From: Micavibrio sp. UBA6139
Lineage (GTDB): Bacteria > Pseudomonadota > Alphaproteobacteria > Micavibrionales > Micavibrionaceae
Length of the DNA stretch: 19,214 bases
Assembly: GCA_002423285.1 (NCBI GenBank)
Contig: DIVF01000044.1
Location: 1 to 19,214 of the forward strand
Reading direction: 5' to 3'
The translations under genes were made by a program, and so were the position numbers. Under the pieces are notes generated by a model. That model did no database searches. It saw only the letters and a program-made list of their open reading frames with translations, and had not been told where the DNA came from. The number at the start of each line of letters is the position of its first letter. Position 1 is the first letter of the stretch. Below, piece by piece: positions 7,318 to 15,250 of this stretch.

Positions 7318-8331
7318 ATGGGCGTCGAACCATTGCCAATAAAGCCAGTTGCAAATGATGCAACGGCCAACAGAAACAATCACAAGATGATGCGCAATCC
7401 GGGCATGCCGCTCGACCTGTCACGGGTTGAGGATATTCGCATGAACTTCAGCGCGCTTGAACGTCGCACATCGTCCATATCGGGCCGTCGCAGCGTGAAG
7501 AAAGATTATCAGGCCGCATGGCTGTTAAAGGCATTATCGTGTATCGACCTGACCACCTTGTCGGGCGATGACACGCCGGGTCGTGTACAGCGTCTTTGCG
7601 CCAAGGCGAAAAATCCGGTGCGTGAAGATATTCTGCAAGCCCTCGGCTTTGACCGCCCGCTGCACACCGGTGCTGTTTGCGTTTATCACGATATGGTTGA
7701 AACGGCTGTGCGCTCGTTGGAAGGCACCGACATTCCAGTCGCCGCTGTATCCACGGGCTTCCCGCACGGCCTGTCCCCGATGCCGCAAAAAATTGCCGAG
7801 ATCAAGGCCAGCGTTGCCGCAGGGGCCAAGGAAATCGACATCGTCATCACCCGTCACCACGTTTTGCGCGGTGAATGGCATGCCCTTTATGATGAGGTCA
7901 AAGCTTACCGCGAAGCCTGCGGCGATTCCCGCATCAAAACCATTCTGGCAACGGGCGAATTGGCAACAATGCGTAACGTCGCCAAGGCATCGATGGTCTG
8001 CATGATGGCGGGTGCAGATTTCATCAAGACTTCCACAGGCAAAGAAACCACCAACGCCAATTTGAATGTCAGCATGGTGATGGTCCGGATGATCCGCGCC
8101 TATCACGAAATGACTGGCCAGATGGTGGGTTACAAACCCGCAGGCGGTATTTCGAAGGCCAAAGATGCCCTCGTCTACCAAGCCCTGATGAAGGATGAAT
8201 TGGGCCGCGAATGGCTGGAACCGGAATGGTTCCGCTTTGGCGCATCATCCCTTCTGGGCGATATCGAACGCCAATTAGAACACCACGTCACCGGACATTA
8301 TTCATCCGGCAACCGTCACCCTATCGGTTAA
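7318..8331 (+). CDS. deoC: Deoxyribose-phosphate aldolase
   Basis: Class I aldolase that splits 2-deoxy-D-ribose 5-phosphate into glyceraldehyde 3-phosphate and acetaldehyde, the last step of deoxynucleoside breakdown. The Schiff-base lysine is K237 in 'DFIKTSTGK'; the second conserved lysine is K273 in 'GYKPAGGIS'; the catalytic aspartate is likely D174 in 'AKEIDIVI'. At 337 residues it is longer than E. coli DeoC (about 260) and similar to the longer DERA form found in animals and some alphaproteobacteria, with an N-terminal extension of about 60 residues. The ATG follows a strong GGGGAGAG site. Its neighbour two genes downstream is an aldehyde dehydrogenase that could consume the acetaldehyde released. 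The following small membrane gene begins five bases after the stop, suggesting an operon. Confidence 0.95.
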   Translation: MGVEPLPIKPVANDATANRNNHKMMRNPGMPLDLSRVEDIRMNFSALERRTSSISGRRSVKKDYQAAWLLKALSCIDLTTLSGDDTPGRVQRLCAKAKNPVREDILQALGFDRPLHTGAVCVYHDMVETAVRSLEGTDIPVAAVSTGFPHGLSPMPQKIAEIKASVAAGAKEIDIVITRHHVLRGEWHALYDEVKAYREACGDSRIKTILATGELATMRNVAKASMVCMMAGADFIKTSTGKETTNANLNVSMVMVRMIRAYHEMTGQMVGYKPAGGISKAKDALVYQALMKDELGREWLEPEWFRFGASSLLGDIERQLEHHVTGHYSSGNRHPIG

Positions 8332-8336
8332 ATATT

Positions 8337-8723
8337 ATGAAGCTGACAGTTAATGAAATAATCAAATCAGACGCCTACACAAAAGAAGCTGAAGCATGGG
8401 CTAAGGCAGCTATCTTTTTGGCCTTCAGCGTCGCCCTATATGTAGCCATATTTACCGATATTTCTTTAGGTTGGAATTGGCTATGGGTTGTGCCAGCCCT
8501 ATTATTCGGCGCATCCCTACTTTTAGCAATGCCTGCTATGTACGTTCAAGTTTGGCTGGCTTCCGAAGCATCCCCGCACATGTCGTTCATACCAGGAGAA
8601 AAGCCAAGGCCTACCAATCCAAAAGGCCGCATCCTTAATTTTATAAAAGCCATATGGTGCTTTATTGTCATTCCGATCCAAATTTGGATCGTGTTTGAAT
8701 TTTTAAAGTTTGTGGGCAACTAG
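8337..8723 (+). CDS. Small membrane protein, three predicted helices, unknown function
   Basis: A 128-residue protein not recognised. It has hydrophobic segments at about 24-41 ('AAIFLAFSVALYVAIF'), 47-70 ('WLWVVPALLFGASLLLAMPAMY') and 106-124 ('FIKAIWCFIVIPIQIWIVF'), with a soluble loop between the second and third containing Pro and Lys. The ATG five bases after the deoC stop is the first start that does not lie inside deoC; a longer reading from 8211 would overlap deoC by 121 bases and is less likely. No good ribosome binding site is visible, so translation may be coupled to deoC. Its codons (TTA, CTA, AAT) are AT-richer than in deoC and the dehydrogenase, so it may have been inserted later. 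Confidence 0.7.
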   Translation: MKLTVNEIIKSDAYTKEAEAWAKAAIFLAFSVALYVAIFTDISLGWNWLWVVPALLFGASLLLAMPAMYVQVWLASEASPHMSFIPGEKPRPTNPKGRILNFIKAIWCFIVIPIQIWIVFEFLKFVGN

Positions 8724-8744
8724 AAAAAACAGACCTGAAAATAA

Positions 8745-8764
8745 CATCTCGAAAATCAGAGATG
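8745..8764 (+). promoter_or_regulatory. Small hairpin next to the ALDH ribosome binding site
   Basis: CATCTC at 8745-8750 can pair with GAGATG at 8759-8764 across an eight-base loop. It ends two bases before the AAGGAG site at 8767-8772 that serves the ATG at 8782. It lacks a T-run, so it is not an intrinsic terminator. It may stabilise the processed mRNA end or modulate initiation; a role is inference. Confidence 0.3.
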
Positions 8765-8781
8765 ACAAGGAGAGAGAAAAA

Positions 8782-11199
8782 ATGAGCAGCAAAGTCGCAG
8801 AAATTTTTGACAGCATGGAATACGGTCCCGCCCCTGAAGACGCGAAGCCCGCAAAAGAATGGATCAAAGCCCGTGACGGGAAATTTGTATCCTTCATCAA
8901 TGGCAAATTCGTAACACCGGACGCCAAGGACAAACCGGAATGGTTCCCGGCGGAAAACCCGGCAACCGGTGAAAAACTGGGTCAGGTCTATCAATCCACA
9001 CAGAAAGACGTCGATGCAGCGGTAAAGGCCGCACGCAAAGCACAGGAAGAATGGGCCGCCCTGTCCGGGTTTGAACGTGCCAAATTCCTGTATGCGATTT
9101 CGCGTCTGGTGCAAAAACATGCCCGACTGTTCGCGGTTTTGGAAACACTGGATAACGGCAAGCCAATCCGCGAAACACGCGACATTGATGTGCCGCTGGT
9201 GGCACGCCATTTCTATCACCATGCCGGATGGGCGCAGTTGATTGAAAAAGAAATGCCCGGTTATGAACCATACGGTGTGGCCGGTCAGATCATTCCGTGG
9301 AACTTCCCGCTTTTGATGCTGGCATGGAAAGTGGCCCCGGCCCTTGCCACTGGCAACACAGTTGTTTTGAAACCAGCCGAACAAACCAACATGACCGCGC
9401 AATTATTCGCGGAAATCTGTATCGAGGCCGGACTGCCGAAAGGCGTCGTCAACATCATCACCGGTGATGGCAAGGTTGGCGCGATGATCGTCAAACATGA
9501 CGGCATTGATAAGCTGGCGTTTACAGGTTCAACCGATATTGGCCGTTTGATCCGCAAAGAATCCGCAGGGTCTGGTAAGGGTCTGACGTTGGAACTGGGC
9601 GGTAAATCCCCGTTCATCGTTTTTGAAGATGCGGATCAGGATTCCGCCGTTGAAGGCCTTGTCGATGCGATCTGGTTTAATCAGGGCGAGGTTTGCTGTG
9701 GCGGATCGCGCTTGCTGGTGCAAGAAAGCATCTATGAATCCTTCATTGAAAAAGTAAAGCGCCGCATGGACACGCTGCGCCTGGGCGATCCAATGGATAA
9801 GGCGATTGATATGGGCGCGGTCGTTGACAGCACCCAGTTGAAACGCATTGACGGTCTGGTCAAGGCTGCGGCCAAGGCCGGGGCTGATGTTTATCAAACC
9901 GCTGGTTGCCCGACCAAGGGTTGCTTCTATCCCCCAACCCTGATCACCAATGTCGGCACAGCCGATGAAATCATGCAGGTTGAGGTCTTTGGACCTGTTC
10001 TGTCCGCGATTTCATTCCGCCATCAATCCGAAGCGATTGAGATTGCCAACAACACCCGCTTTGGCCTTGCCGCCAGCGTGTGGTCGGAAAATATCAACAT
10101 GGCACTGGAAATGGCGCCACGGTTAAAGGCTGGTGTGGTCTGGATCAATTCCACGAACCAGTTTGATGCCGGTGTTGGTTTCGGTGGTTACCGTGAATCC
10201 GGTTATGGCCGCGAGGGTGGCCGCGAGGGTCTGTATTCCTACATGCGCCCAAGCGTGGATGCCCTGATGGAAGTCTCCGCCCCCGCAAAGCGCAATGTGC
10301 AAAAGGGTACGGCGGAAAACGTACAAAGCATCGACCGTACCGCCAAAAACTATATTGGCGGAAAGCAGAAACGCCCGGACGGCAATTACTCCATGCCGGT
10401 CGTCTCCCCAGCCGGGAAACTGGTTGGTGAAGTCGGAGAGGGTAACCGTAAGGACATCCGTGACGCGGTGGAGGCTGCGACAGCCGCTTCCGGCGGTTGG
10501 GCCAACACAACGGGTCATGCCCGTGCCCAGATCATGTACTACATTGCCGAAAACCTTGGCGCACGCGCCGATGAATTCGCCAAGCGTTTGCAGGAGATGA
10601 CCGGAGCAACCCCGGCAGCGGCGAAAAAGGAAGTCCAGATGTCACTGGAACGCCTGTTCACCTATGCGGCATGGGCCGATAAATATGACGGTGCCGTTCA
10701 CACCCCGCCAATGCGCGGTGTGGCCTTGGCCATGAACGAAGCCATGGGTGTCATGGGTATTGTTTGCCCGGATGATCAACCATTGTTGTCCTTCATCTCC
10801 CTCATGGCACCTGCCATGGCGATGGGGAATGCGAGCGTGATTGTGCCATCGACCCTCTATCCGCTGGCGGCGACTGATTTCTATCAGGTGCTGGAAACAT
10901 CGGATGTGCCGGGCGGTGTGGTGAACATTGTTACAGGCGACCGTGAAACCCTGACCAAGACCTTGGCGGAACATGACGGCGTTGATGCGCTGTGGTATTT
11001 CGGTTCGGTTGAGGGCAGCAAGTTTGTTGAGGAAGCCTCCGTCACCAACCTGAAACAAATCTGGGTCAATAACGGTAAATCCCGCGACTGGACCAAGAAC
11101 GATCAGGCCGAAGGCCGCGAATTTCTGCGTCGCTCCACGCAGGTCAAAAACATCTGGATCCCGTACGGCGAAACATCCGGCGGTGGTGGCGGATACTAA
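8782..11199 (+). CDS. Double-domain aldehyde dehydrogenase, ALDH16 type
   Basis: Protein of 805 residues with two aldehyde dehydrogenase-like halves, the layout of the ALDH16 family. The first half is complete: 'IPWNFP' at 171-176 with N174, K197 in 'LKPAE', general base E271 in 'ELGGKSP', and the nucleophile, most likely C305 in 'NQGEVCCGGSR'. The second half (about 523-805) is shorter and keeps the Rossmann-like part ('GVMGIVCPDDQPLLSF', 'VVNIVTGDRE') but has no ELGGKSP and no catalytic cysteine motif. Bacterial ALDH16 enzymes are known to be active through the first half, with the second acting structurally. The start at 8782 is chosen because AAGGAG lies nine bases upstream; an in-frame reading from 8710 would overlap the upstream gene. 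Position two genes after deoC suggests oxidation of acetaldehyde or a related aldehyde to the acid with NAD+. Confidence 0.93.
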   Translation: MSSKVAEIFDSMEYGPAPEDAKPAKEWIKARDGKFVSFINGKFVTPDAKDKPEWFPAENPATGEKLGQVYQSTQKDVDAAVKAARKAQEEWAALSGFERAKFLYAISRLVQKHARLFAVLETLDNGKPIRETRDIDVPLVARHFYHHAGWAQLIEKEMPGYEPYGVAGQIIPWNFPLLMLAWKVAPALATGNTVVLKPAEQTNMTAQLFAEICIEAGLPKGVVNIITGDGKVGAMIVKHDGIDKLAFTGSTDIGRLIRKESAGSGKGLTLELGGKSPFIVFEDADQDSAVEGLVDAIWFNQGEVCCGGSRLLVQESIYESFIEKVKRRMDTLRLGDPMDKAIDMGAVVDSTQLKRIDGLVKAAAKAGADVYQTAGCPTKGCFYPPTLITNVGTADEIMQVEVFGPVLSAISFRHQSEAIEIANNTRFGLAASVWSENINMALEMAPRLKAGVVWINSTNQFDAGVGFGGYRESGYGREGGREGLYSYMRPSVDALMEVSAPAKRNVQKGTAENVQSIDRTAKNYIGGKQKRPDGNYSMPVVSPAGKLVGEVGEGNRKDIRDAVEAATAASGGWANTTGHARAQIMYYIAENLGARADEFAKRLQEMTGATPAAAKKEVQMSLERLFTYAAWADKYDGAVHTPPMRGVALAMNEAMGVMGIVCPDDQPLLSFISLMAPAMAMGNASVIVPSTLYPLAATDFYQVLETSDVPGGVVNIVTGDRETLTKTLAEHDGVDALWYFGSVEGSKFVEEASVTNLKQIWVNNGKSRDWTKNDQAEGREFLRRSTQVKNIWIPYGETSGGGGGY

Positions 11200-11208
11200 G
11201 ATATATCG

Positions 11209-11790
11209 ATGACACTTGATCCAACGATCATCAACGCCATCAGGGACCAGTTCCTTGGTGGCGTTTCTTCCTCCCCCGTCCCGACCGTGTATTGCATGGC
11301 CGGAATACCCGGCGCTGGGAAAAGCACCTTTGTTGATGCGGCATTACAACGCGGTGAGTTTCCGCGCCAAGCGTTTCTGCTCGACCCCGACCGCGTGATG
11401 AATGCCATTCCGCAATACCGGGATGATTTGCAAACGCTGGGCGCGATAGAGGCCTTTTCAAAATGGGAATTGCCTGCGCGTCATCTGGCCTATGCGATGT
11501 TAGATGATGCCGCGCACATCAAGGGCGACATCATCAAGGACATGGGCTGCGCGCGCATGGAAAACTACGACAAGCTGAAAGCGTTAAAACAATCCGGCTA
11601 CCGCGTGCAGATGTATTATATCGATTGTCCGGTTCCAGATGCGCTGGAACGCATTGAACATCGGCCGCGCCACACGCCTGAACAACTGGTTCGGGACCGG
11701 GCATCAGGACTGGTGGAATTGCTGCCCCTGTACCAGAATTTAGCCGATGAATTTACGGTGTTGCCGTTTCGGAATGCCCCAGCGCTTTGA
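11209..11790 (+). CDS. Zeta-toxin-like P-loop kinase
   Basis: Protein of 193 residues with Walker A 'GIPGAGKST' at 32-40, followed by 'LLDPDRVMNAIPQY' at 57-70, which resembles the substrate-binding aspartate region of zeta-toxin/AAA_33-type kinases. Known zeta toxins phosphorylate UDP-N-acetylglucosamine, but many relatives are housekeeping or metabolic kinases. No antitoxin-like small gene precedes it: it begins nine bases after the ALDH stop, so it probably belongs to the deoC-ALDH operon. A sugar, nucleoside or cofactor kinase role is therefore equally plausible. No ribosome binding site is evident. Its last 38 bases overlap the 3' end of sufE on the other strand. Family assignment is fairly safe; substrate is unknown. 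Confidence 0.75.
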   Translation: MTLDPTIINAIRDQFLGGVSSSPVPTVYCMAGIPGAGKSTFVDAALQRGEFPRQAFLLDPDRVMNAIPQYRDDLQTLGAIEAFSKWELPARHLAYAMLDDAAHIKGDIIKDMGCARMENYDKLKALKQSGYRVQMYYIDCPVPDALERIEHRPRHTPEQLVRDRASGLVELLPLYQNLADEFTVLPFRNAPAL

Positions 11791-12184
11791 TGCGCCCAAC
11801 CATGGCGAAAAAGCCGTTTCGGCGGTTTGGGGATAAATGGCGGTCGAGGCCCAACGCCTCAAACGCAGTATTGATATCCATCGTATCGATTTCCACAGGG
11901 GTTTTCCCCTGATAGGCCAGTCCTAGGATATATATCAGCCCCCGAATGATCTGGGCGTCGCTATCTGCTTGAAATTGCAGCCTTCCTTCCGGCATTTGGG
12001 CCACCATCCACACTTGAGATGTGCAGCCCCGGACCTTATTTTCTTCGATTTTCAGACTATTATCCATAGCAGGGACCCGTTTCCCCAGATCGATCAGGTA
12101 GCGATAGCGGTCTTCCCAGTCATCAAACAGGGAGAAATTATCGGCCAGTTCCTGGAGGGTTTCGGTGCTCATTTTACTCTTCAT
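11753..12184 (-). CDS. sufE: SufE family cysteine desulfuration protein
   Basis: SufE accepts sulfur from the cysteine desulfurase SufS as a persulfide and passes it on for iron-sulfur cluster assembly. The acceptor cysteine is C54 in 'VRGCTSQVW'; 'FDDWEDRYRYLIDLGK' near the N-terminus and 'LSPNRRNGFFAMVGRI' near the C-terminus are typical SufE signatures. Length is 143 residues from the ATG at 12184, or 139 from an ATG at 12172; both have weak ribosome binding sites (AGG and AAGAG), so the start is not certain. It is away from any visible suf operon, as is common for sufE in alphaproteobacteria. The last 38 bases overlap the 3' end of the P-loop kinase gene tail to tail. Confidence 0.93.
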   Translation of the reverse strand: MKSKMSTETLQELADNFSLFDDWEDRYRYLIDLGKRVPAMDNSLKIEENKVRGCTSQVWMVAQMPEGRLQFQADSDAQIIRGLIYILGLAYQGKTPVEIDTMDINTAFEALGLDRHLSPNRRNGFFAMVGRIKALGHSETATP

Positions 12185-12203
12185 TAACCTGAATGGGACA
12201 TTG

Positions 12204-12209
12204 ATTATA
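12204..12209 (-). promoter_or_regulatory. Putative -10 element of sufE
   Basis: On the minus strand this reads TATAAT, a perfect sigma-70 -10 hexamer, about 20 bases before the upstream sufE ATG. No good TTGACA-like -35 is present at 16-18 bases, so it is either a weak promoter or relies on an activator. Confidence 0.35.
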
Positions 12210-12221
12210 GTATATAGGGGC

Positions 12222-12251
12222 TTGCGCTGCTTGTCCCCTGTTCGCTAGAGT
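12222..12251 (+). promoter_or_regulatory. Putative clpX promoter
   Basis: TTGCGC at 12222-12227 and TAGAGT at 12246-12251 are 18 bases apart, giving a predicted start near 12258 and a leader of about 45 bases. The leader contains AAGGACAGGA (12284-12293), a good ribosome binding site for the ATG at 12303. Both hexamers deviate from consensus. Confidence 0.35.
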
Positions 12252-12302
12252 AAAAACAGTAAGTGATTCACATGCCTTTGTTCAAGGACAGGACTTTCCA
12301 CA

Positions 12303-13613
12303 ATGACGAAAACCGGCGCCACCGATTCCAAAAACACCCTGTATTGCTCCTTCTGCGGCAAAAGCCAGCATGAAGTGCGCAAGCTGATTGCCGGGCCAAA
12401 TGTATTCATTTGTAATGAATGCGTGGAGCTGTGCACGGACATCATCCGGGAAGAAGATAAATCATCCCTCGTCCGCACCGGCGAAGGCATCCCGACCCCA
12501 AGCGAAATTAAAGCAGTCCTTGACGAATACGTCATCGGCCAGCAAAAAGCGAAACGCGTTATGTCGGTGGCTGTTCACAACCACTACAAACGTATTGAGC
12601 AAAGCAACAGCAATAACGAAATCGAAATTGCGAAATCGAACATTCTGCTGGTTGGTCCAACGGGTTCGGGTAAGACCCTGCTGGCACAAACACTGGCACG
12701 CATTCTCGACGTCCCATTCACAATGGCCGATGCCACAACATTGACCGAAGCCGGTTATGTTGGTGAAGACGTTGAAAACATCGTTCTGAAACTGCTGCAA
12801 GCATGTGATTACAACGTCGAACGCGCCCAACGCGGTATCGTTTACATTGACGAGATCGACAAGATTTCCCGCAAAGGTGACAACCCGTCCATAACACGCG
12901 ATGTCTCTGGCGAGGGCGTTCAGCAGGCTCTGCTGAAATTGATGGAAGGCACTGTTGCATCCGTTCCACCGCAAGGTGGCCGTAAACATCCGCAACAGGA
13001 ATTCCTGCAAGTTGATACAACAAACATCCTGTTCATCTGCGGCGGCGCTTTCGCCGGGATCGAAAAAATCATTGCTCAACGTGGCAAGGGTTCGGGCATT
13101 GGCTTTGGTGCCGAAGTTCGCGGTCCGGATGAACGCACACCGGGCGTGTTGATGAAGGATCTGGAAACAGAAGATCTGCTGAAATTCGGCCTGATCCCTG
13201 AATTTGTTGGTCGTCTGCCAATTCTGGCGACACTGGAAGATCTGGATGAAGACGCTTTGATCCAAATTCTGACACAACCGAAAAACGCGCTGGTCAAACA
13301 ATATGGCCGCCTGTTTGAAATGGAAGGCAAAGATCTGCGCTTTACCGAAGGTGCGCTGAAGGCCATCGCGAAGAAAGCCATTGAGCGTAAAACCGGTGCG
13401 CGTGGTCTGCGTTCGATCGTTGAGAACATGCTTCTCGACACGATGTATGACCTGCCTGACCGTGAAGACATCGCCGAAGTTATCGTTGATGAAAAGACTG
13501 TGTTGGAAGGCAAACTGCCAACCTTCGTTCTGGCCGATAAGAAAAAAGGTGCCAAGAAGTCTAAAATCGACAAGGACTCCGAAGAAAAAGAGAACGAGTC
13601 TGAAACTGCATAA
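12303..13613 (+). CDS. clpX: ATP-dependent Clp protease ATPase subunit ClpX
   Basis: AAA+ unfoldase of 436 residues that selects, unfolds and feeds substrates to ClpP. The N-terminal zinc-binding domain has the four cysteines C15, C18, C37 and C40. Walker A 'GPTGSGKT' is at 118-125, the pore loop 'GYVG' at 151-154, Walker B 'IVYIDEID' at 179-186, and the RKH substrate-entry loop at 227-229. The ClpP-binding IGF-type loop appears as 'GIGF' at 265-268. The C-terminal tail ends in a Lys-rich and Glu-rich stretch. The start is supported by AAGGACAGGA upstream. Unusually, clpP is not immediately upstream: sufE sits there in the opposite direction, so clpX has its own promoter here. Confidence 0.98.
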   Translation: MTKTGATDSKNTLYCSFCGKSQHEVRKLIAGPNVFICNECVELCTDIIREEDKSSLVRTGEGIPTPSEIKAVLDEYVIGQQKAKRVMSVAVHNHYKRIEQSNSNNEIEIAKSNILLVGPTGSGKTLLAQTLARILDVPFTMADATTLTEAGYVGEDVENIVLKLLQACDYNVERAQRGIVYIDEIDKISRKGDNPSITRDVSGEGVQQALLKLMEGTVASVPPQGGRKHPQQEFLQVDTTNILFICGGAFAGIEKIIAQRGKGSGIGFGAEVRGPDERTPGVLMKDLETEDLLKFGLIPEFVGRLPILATLEDLDEDALIQILTQPKNALVKQYGRLFEMEGKDLRFTEGALKAIAKKAIERKTGARGLRSIVENMLLDTMYDLPDREDIAEVIVDEKTVLEGKLPTFVLADKKKGAKKSKIDKDSEEKENESETA

Positions 13614-13628
13614 TTCCTTGGGTTGGAT

Positions 13629-15245
13629 ATGAATTTTATCGCCAAGATAACCGATCGCTGGAAATCCGCCTCAAGGGCGGATTTTCTGTTTTGGTCTGTC
13701 ATTGTTCTCGCGCTGGTCCCGTGGGCCTATTTCCGGTCACAACAAGCCACCCATTCCGACACGCTGTGGCTATGCGAAGTGCTCCGCCGCTTCTTTGACG
13801 GCATCCCCTTGGCCGAGGGCGGCTATGAAACCAACCCGCCACTCTCCATGCTAGTGTATAGCCTGCCCGTGCTGGCCAAATCCTGGCTGGGGTTCCCGCT
13901 GCACTACGCCATCTTTATTCAAACAACAATTCTGATCACAATATCTTCCATCGCCACATATAAAATTATGACCGCGTGGCAGGTGCTAGGAAAACAAACA
14001 GTTCAGGTTATTACTGCAGGTTATATTCTGGCGATGACTGTTGGAGTTTCCATCTATCACGGGGAACGCGACCATCTGGTGGCACTTGGCCTTATTCCAT
14101 TTTTACTGGCACAGCTGACCCTGACATTTAAACTGCCGCAAGCAGCGGGTTGGATGAAACCTGTTTTTGCCGCTGGTGCCATTCTCATTCTATTAAAGCC
14201 GCATCACGGCCTCATCCCCACCCTGCTGCTGGCCCACCGCGCCATCAGACAACGCCGCCTGTCTGTTGTTTTTGATGCAGATTTTATATCTTTGGCGCTG
14301 GCGGTTTTGGGTTACGCCGCCCTTATCTTCACTATATTCCCAGATTACGCCTTCATCATATTCCCTGATGTTGTGAAGCTGTATTTGCCCATCGGGTCCA
14401 TGGACTATACCTATTCTGCGTTACGCTGGATTGCGGCACTGTGCTTTGGGCTGGCGCTTGCGGCGACACTGATTAAGATCAAGCGAGAAGAAACGCTGAT
14501 TATGTTGTTCCTGAGCGTGGCGGCTGCCTTATCCCTGATCCCGTATGCGGTTCAGAAGATGGGATTTTACTATCACCTGATACCCGTTCTAGCTTTCTTG
14601 TTTATGTGCTTTTCCATCACCGCTTTGGGAATGCTGCGTCAGGAAGTCAAATCAAATGCCCTACGCGGTTTGATGGTTGTCCTGTTAATGACAACATTGA
14701 GTTATGTTTTTGCGCCCCTGAACATAAAATACCCGGACCATAAGGCTTTTACCCAGACTCCTTTGGCCAAGATAATCACCGATTGCCCCAATCCGAAAGA
14801 CTGCAAATTCTTCATGCTGAACCGTGAAATGGGAATTATGCATGAGACAGCTTATTACACGGGCACAGTGATGGCATCGCGCTTTGCCAGCCCATGGTTT
14901 ATTAAATCCGTTCTGGATACAGAAAAGAACAAGGAAAAGGGTGTTGACGGGCCCCTGACGCCAACAGAATACAACCACTATCTAAACCGCTACGCTCAAA
15001 TGACCGCCGAGGATTTGAATAATTTCAAACCGCAGCATTTGATTATCTGGGACTGGAAACTGATTGGCCCAGAAGAAGGTTTTGTTGCATTTCTGAGCCA
15101 AAACAAAGAATTCGCCAAAGCAATGCGCGCCTACCAGAAAAAGGGGCCTTTCCACATCAACTATATCAACTATTACACTGGCCTCGAAAAGACCAAAGAC
15201 GAAGTTCTGGACTACACCGTCTATGAACGAAAACCCGGCAAATAA
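13629..15245 (+). CDS. Polytopic membrane protein, GT-C glycosyltransferase-like
   Basis: Membrane protein of 538 residues from the ATG at 13629 (TTG at 13623 is also possible). It has about ten or eleven predicted helices over residues 20-365, then a soluble C-terminal domain of about 170 residues. The first large loop carries 'HSDTLW' with an acidic residue (D44) and 'ETNPPLSM' (67-74), and a later loop holds 'HGERDH' (144-149). An acidic residue after the first helix and a soluble C-terminal domain are features of GT-C enzymes that use polyprenyl-phosphate sugars, such as ArnT/PMT-like proteins. No specific family is recognised and the sugar is unknown. It starts 15 bases after the clpX stop, but a terminator-like hairpin lies inside its first codons, so expression may be separate or attenuated. 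Confidence 0.7.
   Translation: MNFIAKITDRWKSASRADFLFWSVIVLALVPWAYFRSQQATHSDTLWLCEVLRRFFDGIPLAEGGYETNPPLSMLVYSLPVLAKSWLGFPLHYAIFIQTTILITISSIATYKIMTAWQVLGKQTVQVITAGYILAMTVGVSIYHGERDHLVALGLIPFLLAQLTLTFKLPQAAGWMKPVFAAGAILILLKPHHGLIPTLLLAHRAIRQRRLSVVFDADFISLALAVLGYAALIFTIFPDYAFIIFPDVVKLYLPIGSMDYTYSALRWIAALCFGLALAATLIKIKREETLIMLFLSVAAALSLIPYAVQKMGFYYHLIPVLAFLFMCFSITALGMLRQEVKSNALRGLMVVLLMTTLSYVFAPLNIKYPDHKAFTQTPLAKIITDCPNPKDCKFFMLNREMGIMHETAYYTGTVMASRFASPWFIKSVLDTEKNKEKGVDGPLTPTEYNHYLNRYAQMTAEDLNNFKPQHLIIWDWKLIGPEEGFVAFLSQNKEFAKAMRAYQKKGPFHINYINYYTGLEKTKDEVLDYTVYERKPGK
13662..13692 (+). terminator. Intrinsic-terminator-like hairpin after clpX
   Basis: AAATCCGCC (13662-13670) pairs perfectly with GGCGGATTT (13676-13684) around the five-base loop TCAAG, followed by TCTGTTTT. 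This is a nine-base stem with a GC core and a T-rich tail, as in a Rho-independent terminator. It lies 49 bases after the clpX stop and within the beginning of the following open reading frame, where it encodes 'KSASRADF'. Confidence 0.6.
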
Positions 15246-15250
15246 GTGAA

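Noticed and set aside
8211..8336. Upstream extension of the small membrane protein into deoC
   Set aside because: It would overlap deoC by 121 bases and adds Arg/Pro-rich residues that look like out-of-frame deoC translation; the ATG at 8337 is better placed.
8710..8781. Upstream extension of the aldehyde dehydrogenase
   Set aside because: It overlaps the preceding gene, and the ATG at 8782 has a strong ribosome binding site at ideal spacing.
10207..10230. Perfect 12-base tandem repeat (GGCCGCGAGGGT twice) inside the aldehyde dehydrogenase
   Set aside because: It encodes 'GREGGREG', a normal conserved stretch in this enzyme family, so it is not a mobile or regulatory repeat.
12462..13301. 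279-codon open frame on the minus strand opposite clpX
   Set aside because: Pure shadow of clpX; Cys/Phe/Gln-rich composition and no recognisable domain.
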